Assembly: GCF_050753385.1 (NCBI RefSeq)
Contig: NZ_JBLZFZ010000029.1
Span: 24,110-88,109 of the forward strand
Source: Pantanalinema rosaneae
GTDB lineage: Bacteria; Cyanobacteriota; Cyanobacteriia; Leptolyngbyales; Leptolyngbyaceae
Direction: 5' to 3'
Length of the DNA: 64,000 bases
A program made the position numbers and the translations under genes. Numbering within the stretch: position 1 is the stretch's first letter; every line of letters starts with the position of its first letter. A model generated the notes under the pieces. The model worked only from the letters and a program-made list of their open reading frames with translations, made no database searches and had not been told where the DNA came from. Shown piece after piece: positions 8,518-16,997 of this stretch.

Positions 8518-8833
8518 GCACACACTCCAGAGCAATAAGTGAGAATCTGCTATAAGGCGACCGCTACAGTCATTGAACGCGGTTTAAACTACCTTCAAAG
8601 AGCGTAGAGCTAAATGAGAAATTAAGTCAAGTAAAGGCTTGAGATTTCTAAAATTTTACTTTTCAAATAAAAATTTATAGCAATAGAAAAGTTTTAGCTT
8701 TTCTTTAAAAGATAATAATCCTGATCTAATCTAAGCGATTTTCACCAAATTTCTAATTGAGAATTTTAGGCTTGACAGTGGTCACAAACTCAACATAATG
8801 TGACTGTTAAATGCAAAGTATTCTCATCTTTAT
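8518..8833. other. AT-rich divergent promoter region between exbB and tonB-like gene
   Basis: A 316-bp AT-rich spacer that must hold both promoters. AAAAGATAATAATCCTGATC (8707-8726) partly resembles a Fur-type site, and a second AT-rich block lies near 8750-8770. These are weak matches by eye, and no site is claimed with confidence. Confidence 0.4.
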
Positions 8834-10318
8834 ATGAGCCTGTCTAAGATCGCTATCGCCCAACGAGATCAGGAATTATTGCTGCTGAAGCGCTTCTTGG
8901 CATTCAGCATTCCTGTTGCGATCGTGCTGCATCTGTTGGCGGCGATCGGTATAGCGTGGTTAGGGAAACCCACTCTAGAAGTAGCAGAAGTAGACGAAAT
9001 TGAACTTATTGCGGCGGATCAACTCGAAGCTGAGCCAGTGGATGATGTTGGCGGTGGTGGGGGCGGTGGGAGTACACAGATTGCGATCGCAAATCCCGAT
9101 CCGGTTGATCTAGATGCTGTCGAAGTTGCCACGATTCAGGAATTAGCCCCGATCCCGGTGGCAACACCTGTACCAGAACCAGTGGTGGAAGAACCTGAGG
9201 TGGTGGAATCACCTGAAGTTGCAGAATCACCAGAACCAGAGCCAACTCCTAGCCCTTCAGTCTCACCAACGCCAGAAGCGTCGCCTACTCCCAGTGCATC
9301 TCCAGCCGCTTCTACAGAACCAAATCCTGCGCCGTCTCCCAGTGCATCTCCGAGTCCCGGTAATCCGTCGGAAACAGCCGCTAACTCCAATGCAGAGAAA
9401 CCAGCCGTGACCAGTTTTGGCACAGGGAATGGGGTGGGAGATGGTAGTGGTACGGGTAAAGGACCAGGGATTGGCTCCGGTTCAGGTCAGGGGGTTGGTG
9501 ATGGCAAGGGGCCGGGAACCGGACGAGGAACGGGAGAGGGCAAAGATGGCACCCAACGTCCGACTCAACCTGCACCAAGCGCGACCCCACCTGTTGCGAT
9601 CGTCAGACCACCCCAACGGGAACCTGCGGCTAGTCCCGGTCGCCGCGCCCCAAGATGTAAGAGTAACTGTGACTTGAATGAATACCTCGGCAAAGAGGGA
9701 ACTGCCCGCTTCACGTTTGATATTGATCAGAATGGCAATGTCACCAATGTCAGGCTACGGCAATCGAGTGGGGATCCAGAAGTCGATCGCAAAGCCGCAG
9801 AGGCCGTTCTTCGCCGGAAATATGAAAGTACGGATGGTGGTTATTCCGGTCAACGACTGCGAGTTACCTCGGAAATGCGAGGTTCAGATTTCCAACGGCA
9901 AAATGAGGAACGCCGTTCCCAAGAACAGCAAGAACGGCAACAACGAGAAGCAGAACGGCAACAACTGGAAGCAGAACGCAACCGTCAACCAATTACATCC
10001 ACGGGGGATGCTCCTCCAGCAGGGGCTGAAACTCCGGCTACCCCCACTCAACCAGTTAACCCAACGCCAGAGTCTGCTCCTATACCCGCCGAGACGGCTC
10101 CAGTTGCCCCTGTAGAGACAGCACCACCGGAACCGATTGAAGAGGCTCCACCGCCTGTTGAAGCAGCACCGCCACCGGAACCGATTGAAGAGGCTCCACC
10201 GCCGATCGAAGCAGCACCACCCCCAGAACCGTTTGAGGCTGCCCCGCCCCCCGTGGAAATAGCCCCACCGCCGGAACCGATCGAAGCGCCTCCTCCAGAT
10301 GTTGATCCAGGGCAATAG
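8834..10318 (+). CDS. TonB family protein with internal TonB domain and proline-rich C-terminal tail
   Basis: 494 residues. A short cytoplasmic N-terminus precedes one transmembrane helix (residues ~19-44). Next come an acidic segment, a glycine run (~75-81), a Pro/Ser/Glu linker (~100-185) and a Gly-rich stretch (~190-240). A TonB C-terminal-type domain spans ~275-350, with the pattern TARFTFDIDQNGNVTNVRL and a conserved-looking Cys pair CKSNC before it. Unusually this domain is not terminal: a Gln/Arg/Glu coiled-coil (~355-390) and a proline-rich tail with four 16-residue repeats follow. TonB carries energy from ExbB/ExbD to outer-membrane receptors; the receptor at 47-50 kb is an obvious client. 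The gene is divergent from exbB. Confidence 0.8.
   Translation: MSLSKIAIAQRDQELLLLKRFLAFSIPVAIVLHLLAAIGIAWLGKPTLEVAEVDEIELIAADQLEAEPVDDVGGGGGGGSTQIAIANPDPVDLDAVEVATIQELAPIPVATPVPEPVVEEPEVVESPEVAESPEPEPTPSPSVSPTPEASPTPSASPAASTEPNPAPSPSASPSPGNPSETAANSNAEKPAVTSFGTGNGVGDGSGTGKGPGIGSGSGQGVGDGKGPGTGRGTGEGKDGTQRPTQPAPSATPPVAIVRPPQREPAASPGRRAPRCKSNCDLNEYLGKEGTARFTFDIDQNGNVTNVRLRQSSGDPEVDRKAAEAVLRRKYESTDGGYSGQRLRVTSEMRGSDFQRQNEERRSQEQQERQQREAERQQLEAERNRQPITSTGDAPPAGAETPATPTQPVNPTPESAPIPAETAPVAPVETAPPEPIEEAPPPVEAAPPPEPIEEAPPPIEAAPPPEPFEAAPPPVEIAPPPEPIEAPPPDVDPGQ
10127..10318 (+). repeat. Four 48-bp in-frame tandem repeats in tonB-like gene
   Basis: Units start at 10127, 10175, 10223 and 10271, all with a 48-bp period. 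The encoded unit is close to PEPIEEAPPPVEAAPP. Copies one and two are nearly identical at the DNA level; copies three and four have drifted. Because the period is a multiple of three, gain or loss of units keeps the frame. Confidence 0.9.
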
Positions 10319-11410
10319 CCCGCGATCGTCGATATATCAGTTGTTGTGGGTGTGAGCCAATCCATGGAGGTGGTTCACATCTATTTGAGAATATTGTTGT
10401 CAGTCGAAGGGTACAACCGTATTCGGTAGGTGGCAGGAAACTATTCCCCAGTGAGAGTAGCTAGCTAGTATTGGGCGATCTTCACTATGGAAAAATCAGG
10501 TTGAATCCGTGTTCAAAAAATTTTTGACAAATTATTCCTGCCACAAACACCATTAAACTTTACCAAATCTAATTTGTAAATTCTATAGTAAAGCCATCTA
10601 TCTATAAAATTATTTTATATAATTATAAAGAAATCTAGTGTTAAATCGGCTACTGACCATAACTATATTTTCATCATAGTAATTTTTGCTTAGAGCGGCT
10701 CTGATCTCTGAAATTAGCTTATAGCCGTGTTTTAGAAGTCCTGGATCTCCGTCAGGGTATGTTCAGGATCTGAGCTAAAAATGGATCTGGGTTGCCTCAA
10801 TTCTGCTGCTGTGATTGGGATCAGCTCCTATTCCGTTGAGATGCACAAAAATGGAACTTATGGTACAGTTCAGTTACAAATTCCCCTGGATTTTCTTTAG
10901 AAAATAAAATCAACTCATTCACTTTTTTACAATCTTTGTTTTTAACTACCTTCTTTAGGTGGATGGGTTGCTTTGAATCGTTTATCTAATGAGTCGTTTA
11001 GTTGATTGTGATTGATGGAAATGATTGCGTGTTTATTCGATGCCTTATCTAATAAGCGCTTTCAGTATTCAAGCCTCTTTCAAATCCTGATGGTTGATTT
11101 CCAAAAAGACATAACCTTGCAACCACGACTTGTAAGTTTGTTTCCTGGTGATCGTCACTGCACTGCTGACTAGAAGTTAAGCCTAAGCAAGTGGTAAACC
11201 TAGCATTCGGGTGGTGAAAATAACGTATGGAAAACCTAAATTTTTGTAGTAATCCGCTCTAAACCCCAAAATTTGTTTCTCCTGAGGGATGATCTTCATC
11301 TGGCAAATCCCTAGTTTGAAATAGATCGGATTCACTCAAGCGATCGCTAAATTTCATAGTCACTGTGTGCTGTTCTTCGCGAATTTAGTAGTAGGAAGGC
11401 GAATATCATT
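10319..11410. other. 1.09 kb AT-rich intergenic region without a convincing gene
   Basis: Just after the tonB-like stop, GTGAGCCA (10352-10359) and TGGTTCAC (10371-10378) form a short imperfect hairpin without a T-run. An AT-rich palindromic block lies near 10600-10625. TTATCTAATGAG near 10982 recurs as TTATCTAATAAG near 11045. A 39-codon frame at 10781-10900 has no clear ribosome-binding site and is not called. The last ~100 bp should contain the promoter of the glycosyltransferase gene. Such a long spacer could host a small RNA, but nothing here proves one. Confidence 0.5.
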
Positions 11411-12682
11411 ATGGTTCTCTCCAATCGAAAACCGATTGCTTTGATCTCGGTGCATGGTGATCCGGCGGCTGAGATTGGCAAAGAAGAAGCGGGTGGGCAA
11501 AACGTCTACGTGCGGCAAGTCGGTGAAGCGCTATCCCGGCAGGGGTGGCAGGTCGATATGTTTACCCGCCGATCGGAGCCTGAGCAAGCTGCGATCGTGC
11601 AGCATAATCCCTACTGCCGCACGATCCGACTCACGGCAGGTCCACACAAGTTTGTGCCACGGGACGAATTGTTCGAGTTTTTGCCTGCCTTTGTCCAGGC
11701 ATGGCTGAAGTTTCAACGGCAGTCTGGCATCCGTTACCCGGTGGTGCATACCAATTACTGGCTGTCTTCCTGGGTGGGAATGCAATTGAAAAAAGTGCAA
11801 TCGATCGCCCAGGTGCATACCTATCACTCGTTGGGTATTGTGAAGTATCAAGCAATCCCCACCATGCCACTGATTGCCAGCACCCGTCTGGATGTAGAAA
11901 AAACCTGCTTAAAAACGGCTGAACGGATTGTTGCTACCAGTCCACAGGAAAAAGACCACATGCGTACCTTGATGTCGAGTCAGGGCAAGATTGACATCAT
12001 TCCTTGTGGTACGGATATTACTCATTTTGGCTCAGTGAATTATGCGGAAGCCCGCCAACAACTCGGCATTGCTGAGGACGAAAGAGTAGTGCTGTATGTC
12101 GGACGGTTTGATCCGCGTAAGGGGATTGAAACCCTGGTTCGCGCGATCGGGCGATCGACCTTACGGGGAACCACGAAACTCCGGTTAATCATTGGCGGTG
12201 GCAGTCGTCCAGGACAAAGTGATGGCTACGAACGAGAGCGAATTGAAGAAATTGTGGCGGAATTAGGGTTGACGGCTATCACCCACTTCCCCGGTCAATT
12301 AAGCCGATCGCAGTTGCCTACCTACTATGCGGCGGCTGATGTCTCTGTGGTTCCCAGTCATTACGAACCATTCGGACTGGTGACGATCGAGGCGATGGCG
12401 TGCGGTACTCCCGTTGTCGGTAGTAACGTGGGTGGGCTTCAGTTTACCGTTGACCCCGAGGTGACTGGCTTACTTGTTCCCCCCAAGGATGATGTGGCAT
12501 TTGCTCAAGCCATCGATCGGATTTTGGCGAATCCTGAATGGCGGCATCAATTAGGCAAAGCGGCGAGAAAGCGGGTAGAAACGGTGTTTAGTTGGGATGG
12601 GGTTGCCACTCAACTGAGCCAACTCTATACTCAACTAGCCGTTGAACAAGTGGAAGATGAACTCACTGCATTAGGTGCTTAA
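11411..12682 (+). CDS. GT4-family glycosyltransferase
   Basis: A 423-residue GT-B fold retaining glycosyltransferase. The N-terminal half has the GGQNVYVRQ motif characteristic of the sucrose-phosphate synthase/sucrose synthase-like branch of family 4. The C-terminal half has LYVGRFDPRKG (~residues 228-238), the donor-binding EPFGLVTIEAMACGTPVVGS segment (~317-336) and a conserved GG. The VHTNYW and HTYHS motifs also fit that branch. The enzyme would transfer a sugar from a nucleotide donor in the cytoplasm. It is too short and too divergent to call sucrose-phosphate synthase itself. The gene stands alone and is followed by a strong terminator. Confidence 0.85.
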   Translation: MVLSNRKPIALISVHGDPAAEIGKEEAGGQNVYVRQVGEALSRQGWQVDMFTRRSEPEQAAIVQHNPYCRTIRLTAGPHKFVPRDELFEFLPAFVQAWLKFQRQSGIRYPVVHTNYWLSSWVGMQLKKVQSIAQVHTYHSLGIVKYQAIPTMPLIASTRLDVEKTCLKTAERIVATSPQEKDHMRTLMSSQGKIDIIPCGTDITHFGSVNYAEARQQLGIAEDERVVLYVGRFDPRKGIETLVRAIGRSTLRGTTKLRLIIGGGSRPGQSDGYERERIEEIVAELGLTAITHFPGQLSRSQLPTYYAAADVSVVPSHYEPFGLVTIEAMACGTPVVGSNVGGLQFTVDPEVTGLLVPPKDDVAFAQAIDRILANPEWRHQLGKAARKRVETVFSWDGVATQLSQLYTQLAVEQVEDELTALGA

Positions 12683-12738
12683 TTGATCGCTGTACTGCGA
12701 TCGGCATTGCCATGCGTCTCTATTCCCGTTCTGCAAGG

Positions 12739-12780
12739 AATCAGGATAGATGAGCCTGTTCATCCATCCTGATTTTTGTT
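12739..12780. terminator. Rho-independent, probably bidirectional terminator
   Basis: AATCAGGATAGATGA (12739-12753) pairs with TCATCCATCCTGATT (12760-12774) with one mismatch and a 6-nt loop, followed by TTTTGTT. It lies between the convergent glycosyltransferase and cupin genes. A-rich sequence before the stem is limited, so it is strongest for the plus strand. Confidence 0.85.
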
Positions 12781-12788
12781 AAGTGGAT

Positions 12789-13124
12789 TCAGGCGGCTTC
12801 CGACAGAGTCAGCAGAAACGCTAAATTGGCTTCTGTCTTTAACGCATGGGGAGCATTGGCTGGCATGAATACAAACACTCCCGGTTCTAAGCGGATTTCC
12901 TGTCCTTCTAGAATCAGTGTTCCCTGTCCTGCAATCACATTGACTGTGGCATTCCGAGTAGAAGTGTGTTCAGAAATTTCTGTGCCTGCGGCTAAACAAA
13001 ATAGCGTGTATTGGCAAACGCGATCTTTCAGTAGCATTTTGCTCAATACTCCAGCTTCTGGATAGGTAATTTGGGTTTGCAATTGCAGCGTTGAGGATTG
13101 GTCAGAAAGCAATGTAGTGGTCAT
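12789..13124 (-). CDS. Small cupin-domain protein
   Basis: A 111-residue single cupin barrel. Motif 1 is represented by EHTSTRNATVNVIAGQGTL, with only part of the usual His/Glu ligand set, and motif 2 by PGVFVFMPANAPHAL with a His. Such proteins bind metals or small ligands, or act as simple dioxygenases or sensors. The gene lies 76 bp downstream of a SAM-dependent methyltransferase on the same strand and may be co-transcribed with it. No specific function can be assigned. Confidence 0.75.
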   Translation of the reverse strand: MTTTLLSDQSSTLQLQTQITYPEAGVLSKMLLKDRVCQYTLFCLAAGTEISEHTSTRNATVNVIAGQGTLILEGQEIRLEPGVFVFMPANAPHALKTEANLAFLLTLSEAA

Positions 13125-13200
13125 AATTATTCCTGCTAGACAATCAAATCAAATTGAACCTGTTGCTTGGGAAGACAGCCCGATCCCCTGCTCCCGATCG

Positions 13201-13980
13201 CTATTCAGACCGTTGGCTACAGAGAATGATGTAGCCTAAATCATGCCGATATTTTTCAAACACCTGGTGCATTGCCAACACGCGCTGCCGGATCGATCGC
13301 TGGGTGGCGACATTCCACAAAATGCGGCAGGTGCTAAACAGGCCCTCATCATGGATCATGCAGCGCAGATTCAGTAGTGCCATACCACCTGTGCGATGTT
13401 GTTGCACTGATAAGCCTGCTGTGGTCATGGCGGCAATCCAGTTCTGTGCCGATAGCGGGGTGGTATTAGACCGAATAATCTGTGCTAGATCACGATGAAT
13501 TTCCGCTTCATGCTGTTGGGCAAGTAATTCATGGGATAACAGTTTGCCACCCGGTTTTAAGCGATCGCGCACCCCTGCCAAAATCTTGGCTTTACCCGCC
13601 GGAGATTGCATACTGAGGATGGCTTCTGCCAGAACGTAGTCAAACTGTTCGGATAATTGATCCAACTGGAAGATATCCCCTTCAAGGAAAGTAATTTGGT
13701 CGGTTAATCCGGCGGCGGCTACATTAGCGCGGGCCCGCGCCACACTATCCGGATTTTTTTCGATCCCAACCACTCGAACTTGATACCGTTGAGCCAGAGC
13801 GATCGCGCTATAACCAAAGCTAGAAGCTAATTCTAAAACCGTTTCACCCGGTTGAAAGTTTGCCCAGGCAAACAATTGTTCCGTTGCCGATCGCCCCCCA
13901 GGTCGCAGATATTTTTTCCCAGCCGCCGCGAGCACTTGATGCCCAGTTGCGGTTTGCCAATTCAGTGTAGCCTCGGTCAT
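13201..13980 (-). CDS. Class I SAM-dependent methyltransferase
   Basis: A 259-residue Rossmann-type methyltransferase. Motif I is ETVLELASSFGYSAIALA (~residues 45-62), where the usual E/DxGxGxG is altered to ELASSFG. The acidic residue of motif II is in VVGIEKN (~72-76), and LEGDIFQLD (~97-105) covers the adenine-binding acidic loop. The C-terminal ~100 residues would select the substrate and show no family I know. Upstream of the cupin gene. The substrate could be a small metabolite or arsenic-like compound, but nothing supports one choice. Confidence 0.82.
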   Translation of the reverse strand: MTEATLNWQTATGHQVLAAAGKKYLRPGGRSATEQLFAWANFQPGETVLELASSFGYSAIALAQRYQVRVVGIEKNPDSVARARANVAAAGLTDQITFLEGDIFQLDQLSEQFDYVLAEAILSMQSPAGKAKILAGVRDRLKPGGKLLSHELLAQQHEAEIHRDLAQIIRSNTTPLSAQNWIAAMTTAGLSVQQHRTGGMALLNLRCMIHDEGLFSTCRILWNVATQRSIRQRVLAMHQVFEKYRHDLGYIILCSQRSE

Positions 13981-14236
13981 AGCTTCGACCTCTGAAACGA
14001 TGGTTGCACCCTTCTACTCTGTCAAACTTAGCCTCAACTCTCCATGAGGTAGCTCATAGTGACATAAGTTTTCATGGGCAAAACGGGCAAGTTATGCACC
14101 AGTCGGGGGAGGTAAATATTAGGGTTTCTTTGTAGGTTAAATGAAAGCGATCGTGGTTTACTTGGGCTGTACGGATTGTCTGCGATCGCCTCTGTATTTA
14201 AGGACAACGGATTAACCTGCTTTAGTAGTTCCAGCA

Positions 14237-15631
14237 ATGACATCACTTGTGTTCAAGTTATTCCAAGGGCTAGGCGGATCGGCATTCGCGATCGTACTCC
14301 TGTTCAGTGGGTTTGGGGTTTCCCCAGCGATCGCTAGCGCTCCGAAGCAATCACCTACAAGCCCATCGCCTTCCCTGTCTACATTGCTGCTGAATCCGCA
14401 ACAGATCCAACAAGCGTTAGATCAAAACAATATTGTCGGGGCAATTCAACAGGTTGAACTAGGTTGGAAAACCCAGTTTGAGGAATATTACCAGGGCAAA
14501 CTGACCGCTCAATTGGTGGAAGTGGCGGATATGAGCCGAGCTTTAGAGCGGTTGCATCGGGTCACGGGGCAGAAAACGGCTTTAGTCTATGCCATTCCTA
14601 CTCCCAATCATCTGGAATTAGTGGTGGTGTTTCCGGGAATTCGACCCATTCACCAACGGGTGACAGCCGCGAATCGGGAGGCATTAGGACAACTCACGCG
14701 ATCGTTCCGCTTAGGAATTGTTGATCCGAACTCCCCAGCCCAAAACTACTTAAAACCCTCCCAGCAATTATATGAATGGATGATTGCCCCGATCGCGGCG
14801 GAACTCCGGGCACAGGGGATCGATACCTTGCTTTTTTGTTTAGGCGGACGGTTACGGGGACTGCCGTTAGCGGCACTGCATGATGGCAAACAGTTTTTGG
14901 TTGAACACTATAATTTGGCAATTATCCCCGCCTTTAATCTCTTGGATAGTCGCCCCAGCCAATTACAGAACGCGAAAGTGTTAGCAATGGGGGCTTCCGA
15001 GTTTTCTCACCTACCGCCGCTTCCTGCTGTCCCGATCGAACTGGCAACGATTACCGAGCAACTCTGGCAGGGCAAGGCACTACTGAATCAAGATTTCACT
15101 CCAGAAAATCTCAAAGCAGAACGGGAGGCTCAGGCATTTAGCATTGTGCATCTAGCGACCCATGCAGAATTTTCTCCGGGTGCGATTCAAAATTCCTATA
15201 TTCAGTTCTGGAATAGCCGCGTCAGTCCGGATCAGTTTCGTGACCTGGAATTACGGGTGCCGGAGGTGCAACTGCTGGTGTTAAGTGCCTGTCGAACTGC
15301 TCTGGATCCCCAGGCGGAGTTGGGCTTTGCGGGTTCTGCCGTCATGTCTGGCAGCAAGGCGACGTTAGCCAGTTTGTGGGCAGTCAGTGATGTCGGTACG
15401 TTGGTCTTGATGAGCGAATTTTATCGCCAGTTGCGATCGGCTCCCATTAAAGCGGCGGCTCTCCGCCAAGCCCAGATTGCCATGTTAAACCAGCAGGTGA
15501 CTCTGACGAACAATCCAGCTATGCAGACTCGGGGCACCCCCTTGGCATCAACATTAGCCAGACAACGCAATACTGATCTATCGCATCCTTACTATTGGGC
15601 AGGGTTTACATTGGTGGGTAATCCCTGGTAG
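14237..15631 (+). CDS. Secreted or membrane-anchored CHAT-domain (caspase-like) protease
   Basis: 464 residues. An N-terminal hydrophobic segment (~residues 8-34, ending near AIASAP) looks like a signal peptide or anchor. A helical stretch (~50-110) precedes a CHAT domain (~140-464). The candidate catalytic dyad is His309 in HLATHAEF and Cys352 in LSACRTA. The C-terminal motif PYYWAGFTLVGNPW is typical of cyanobacterial CHAT proteins. CHAT proteins belong to the caspase/separase clan and cut specific partner proteins. Normally TPR repeats precede CHAT; here only a short helical region does. It is followed by a sigma-factor gene 58 bp downstream and may belong to that cluster. The export signal implies a periplasmic or thylakoid-lumen site for this protease. 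Confidence 0.85.
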   Translation: MTSLVFKLFQGLGGSAFAIVLLFSGFGVSPAIASAPKQSPTSPSPSLSTLLLNPQQIQQALDQNNIVGAIQQVELGWKTQFEEYYQGKLTAQLVEVADMSRALERLHRVTGQKTALVYAIPTPNHLELVVVFPGIRPIHQRVTAANREALGQLTRSFRLGIVDPNSPAQNYLKPSQQLYEWMIAPIAAELRAQGIDTLLFCLGGRLRGLPLAALHDGKQFLVEHYNLAIIPAFNLLDSRPSQLQNAKVLAMGASEFSHLPPLPAVPIELATITEQLWQGKALLNQDFTPENLKAEREAQAFSIVHLATHAEFSPGAIQNSYIQFWNSRVSPDQFRDLELRVPEVQLLVLSACRTALDPQAELGFAGSAVMSGSKATLASLWAVSDVGTLVLMSEFYRQLRSAPIKAAALRQAQIAMLNQQVTLTNNPAMQTRGTPLASTLARQRNTDLSHPYYWAGFTLVGNPW

Positions 15632-15654
15632 GAGATGGGGAGATGGGGGAGATG
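15631..15654 (+). repeat. Heptanucleotide tandem repeat (STRR type), plus orientation
   Basis: Three units of GGAGATG with G-run length variation lie between the CHAT stop and the sigma-factor start. An inverted near-identical copy lies 280 bp downstream inside the sigma gene (15933-15961). Short heptamer repeats of this kind are widespread in filamentous cyanobacteria. Confidence 0.8.
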
Positions 15655-15689
15655 CTCAATAATTGTTAATTGAATATTGCTAATTGCTT

Positions 15690-16997
15690 ATGCGTCCACG
15701 TCAGAGTCTGGTTGAAATCTTTTCTACTTTTCTGCAATTTGAAGCCGATTCTGTGCAGCATTGGGCGACGGATACCAAACTGCGTCGGAGTATGCAGAAT
15801 TGTGTGCGGCAGGGCGTTCTAGTTGGGGAACCTGGGATCGTTGAACCTCCGGGGGATGAGGGAACCAGTTCCAGGGCAGCAGAGAATTTTTGGTCATTAT
15901 ATTGGCACCAGCAATGGCGGAATCACGCCAAGCCATCCCCCCATCTCCCCATCTCCTCACCTGCCCTCTCTCTAGCCCTGGGACATTTGTCAGCGTATTT
16001 ACAGGAAACCTGTTATTGGAGTGTGCAGAGGGCAATGCCACGGCTGGAAAGTTCGCAGTATAAGCTATCGGACTGTTTCCAGGTGGCGATCGTGGAGATG
16101 CCGAGAATTCTTAATGCCTGCGATCCGAAGCAAAGTGCCAGTCTCAAGACCTATGCAATGTCGGCGTTTGGCAATATTGTGCGGGATCATTTGCGGCAAC
16201 GCCAGGAAGTGAATTTGTGTAGCCATTGGGGGTTGTTGCTGAAGCTGAGTCGCAAGAAGTTAACGGAAGCCCTACACCATGCCGGATTAGCTCCCAATCA
16301 AGTTCAGCAATATCTCCTGGCATGGACCTGTTTTGAATCGACCTATTTACCCCGCAAATCACCCGGACTGCGGCAGTTAGCTGCCCCCGATCGCGCCACC
16401 TGGGGTGCGATCGCGCAATTGTATAACCGTCAACGGCATCAACTGACCGTTCCGGGAGCCGAATGTAGTCCTGAAACGTTAGAACAATGGCTGATCACCT
16501 GTGCCAATCGTGCTCGGGTCTATTTATATCCGGCGATCGGGTCACTCAACACCCCAAAGGTGGGGCAGGATTCTGGCGAGTTACAGGACGATCTACCGGA
16601 TATCGCTCAGGAATCGTTGCTCACAGAGTTAATTGCCCAAGAAGAACTAGCGGCTCGGAATCACCAGCAGGCAGAAATGCAAACCATTTTGTTAGCCGCC
16701 TTGACACAACTCGATCCGGCTATGCAGGAGTTATTGCAGTTGTATTACCAACAGGGGTTAACCCAACAGCAAATTGCCCAGCATCTGAATGTGCAGCAGT
16801 ACACGATCTCTCGGAAGTTGGCTAAAGCCAGAGAAGCGCTACTCATGGCACTGACCCGGTGGAGTCAATCGCAGCCGCCACTGGGAATGCATAATATTTC
16901 TCTTTCAACCGTGATTAAGTACATCAGCAGCCTTCTGGAGGAATGGTTGCAGGCTTACTATCAGGCGAACGATCGCTCCTTGGAGGAGTCCCTATGA
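15690..16997 (+). CDS. Sigma-70 family RNA polymerase sigma factor (cyanobacterial, CHAT-linked)
   Basis: 435 residues. A region-2-like segment (~residues 130-175, with SLKTYAMSAFGNIVRDHLRQR) and a clear region-4 helix-turn-helix near the end (~360-400, LTQQQIAQHLNVQQYTISRK) are present. Between them lies an unusually long connector (~180-340). The N-terminal ~100 residues are variable and include a peptide (HLPISSP) coded by a heptamer repeat. The ATG at 15690 is chosen over TTG at 15684. The stop overlaps the next start (16994-16997), so the two are translationally coupled. It would direct RNA polymerase to a special promoter set; the targets are unknown. Confidence 0.82.
   Translation: MRPRQSLVEIFSTFLQFEADSVQHWATDTKLRRSMQNCVRQGVLVGEPGIVEPPGDEGTSSRAAENFWSLYWHQQWRNHAKPSPHLPISSPALSLALGHLSAYLQETCYWSVQRAMPRLESSQYKLSDCFQVAIVEMPRILNACDPKQSASLKTYAMSAFGNIVRDHLRQRQEVNLCSHWGLLLKLSRKKLTEALHHAGLAPNQVQQYLLAWTCFESTYLPRKSPGLRQLAAPDRATWGAIAQLYNRQRHQLTVPGAECSPETLEQWLITCANRARVYLYPAIGSLNTPKVGQDSGELQDDLPDIAQESLLTELIAQEELAARNHQQAEMQTILLAALTQLDPAMQELLQLYYQQGLTQQQIAQHLNVQQYTISRKLAKAREALLMALTRWSQSQPPLGMHNISLSTVIKYISSLLEEWLQAYYQANDRSLEESL
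15933..15961 (+). repeat. Heptanucleotide repeat inside the sigma-factor coding region
   Basis: CCATCCCCCCATCTCCCCAT and the following bases are nearly the reverse complement of 15631-15654. The unit length is seven, so gain or loss of one unit would shift the reading frame of the sigma factor. Confidence 0.8.

Noticed and set aside
10127..10318. Possible CRISPR-like array
   Set aside because: The 48-bp units are directly adjacent, without spacers, and encode protein repeats; no cas genes are in the window.
9884..10365. Overlapping minus-strand frames rich in Gly/Ser/Arg/Trp opposite the tonB-like tail
   Set aside because: They are complements of the proline-rich tandem repeats, not separate genes.
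11411..12682. Sucrose-phosphate synthase
   Set aside because: Shares the GGQNVYVRQ motif but is far shorter than the canonical enzyme, with no phosphatase-like domain; kept as a general GT4 enzyme.
13201..13980. ArsM-type arsenite methyltransferase
   Set aside because: Lacks the conserved Cys triad expected for As(III) binding and lies 24 kb from the ars genes.
14034..14246. 70-codon minus-strand frame before the CHAT gene
   Set aside because: Overlaps the CHAT start, has no ribosome-binding site and no recognisable sequence.
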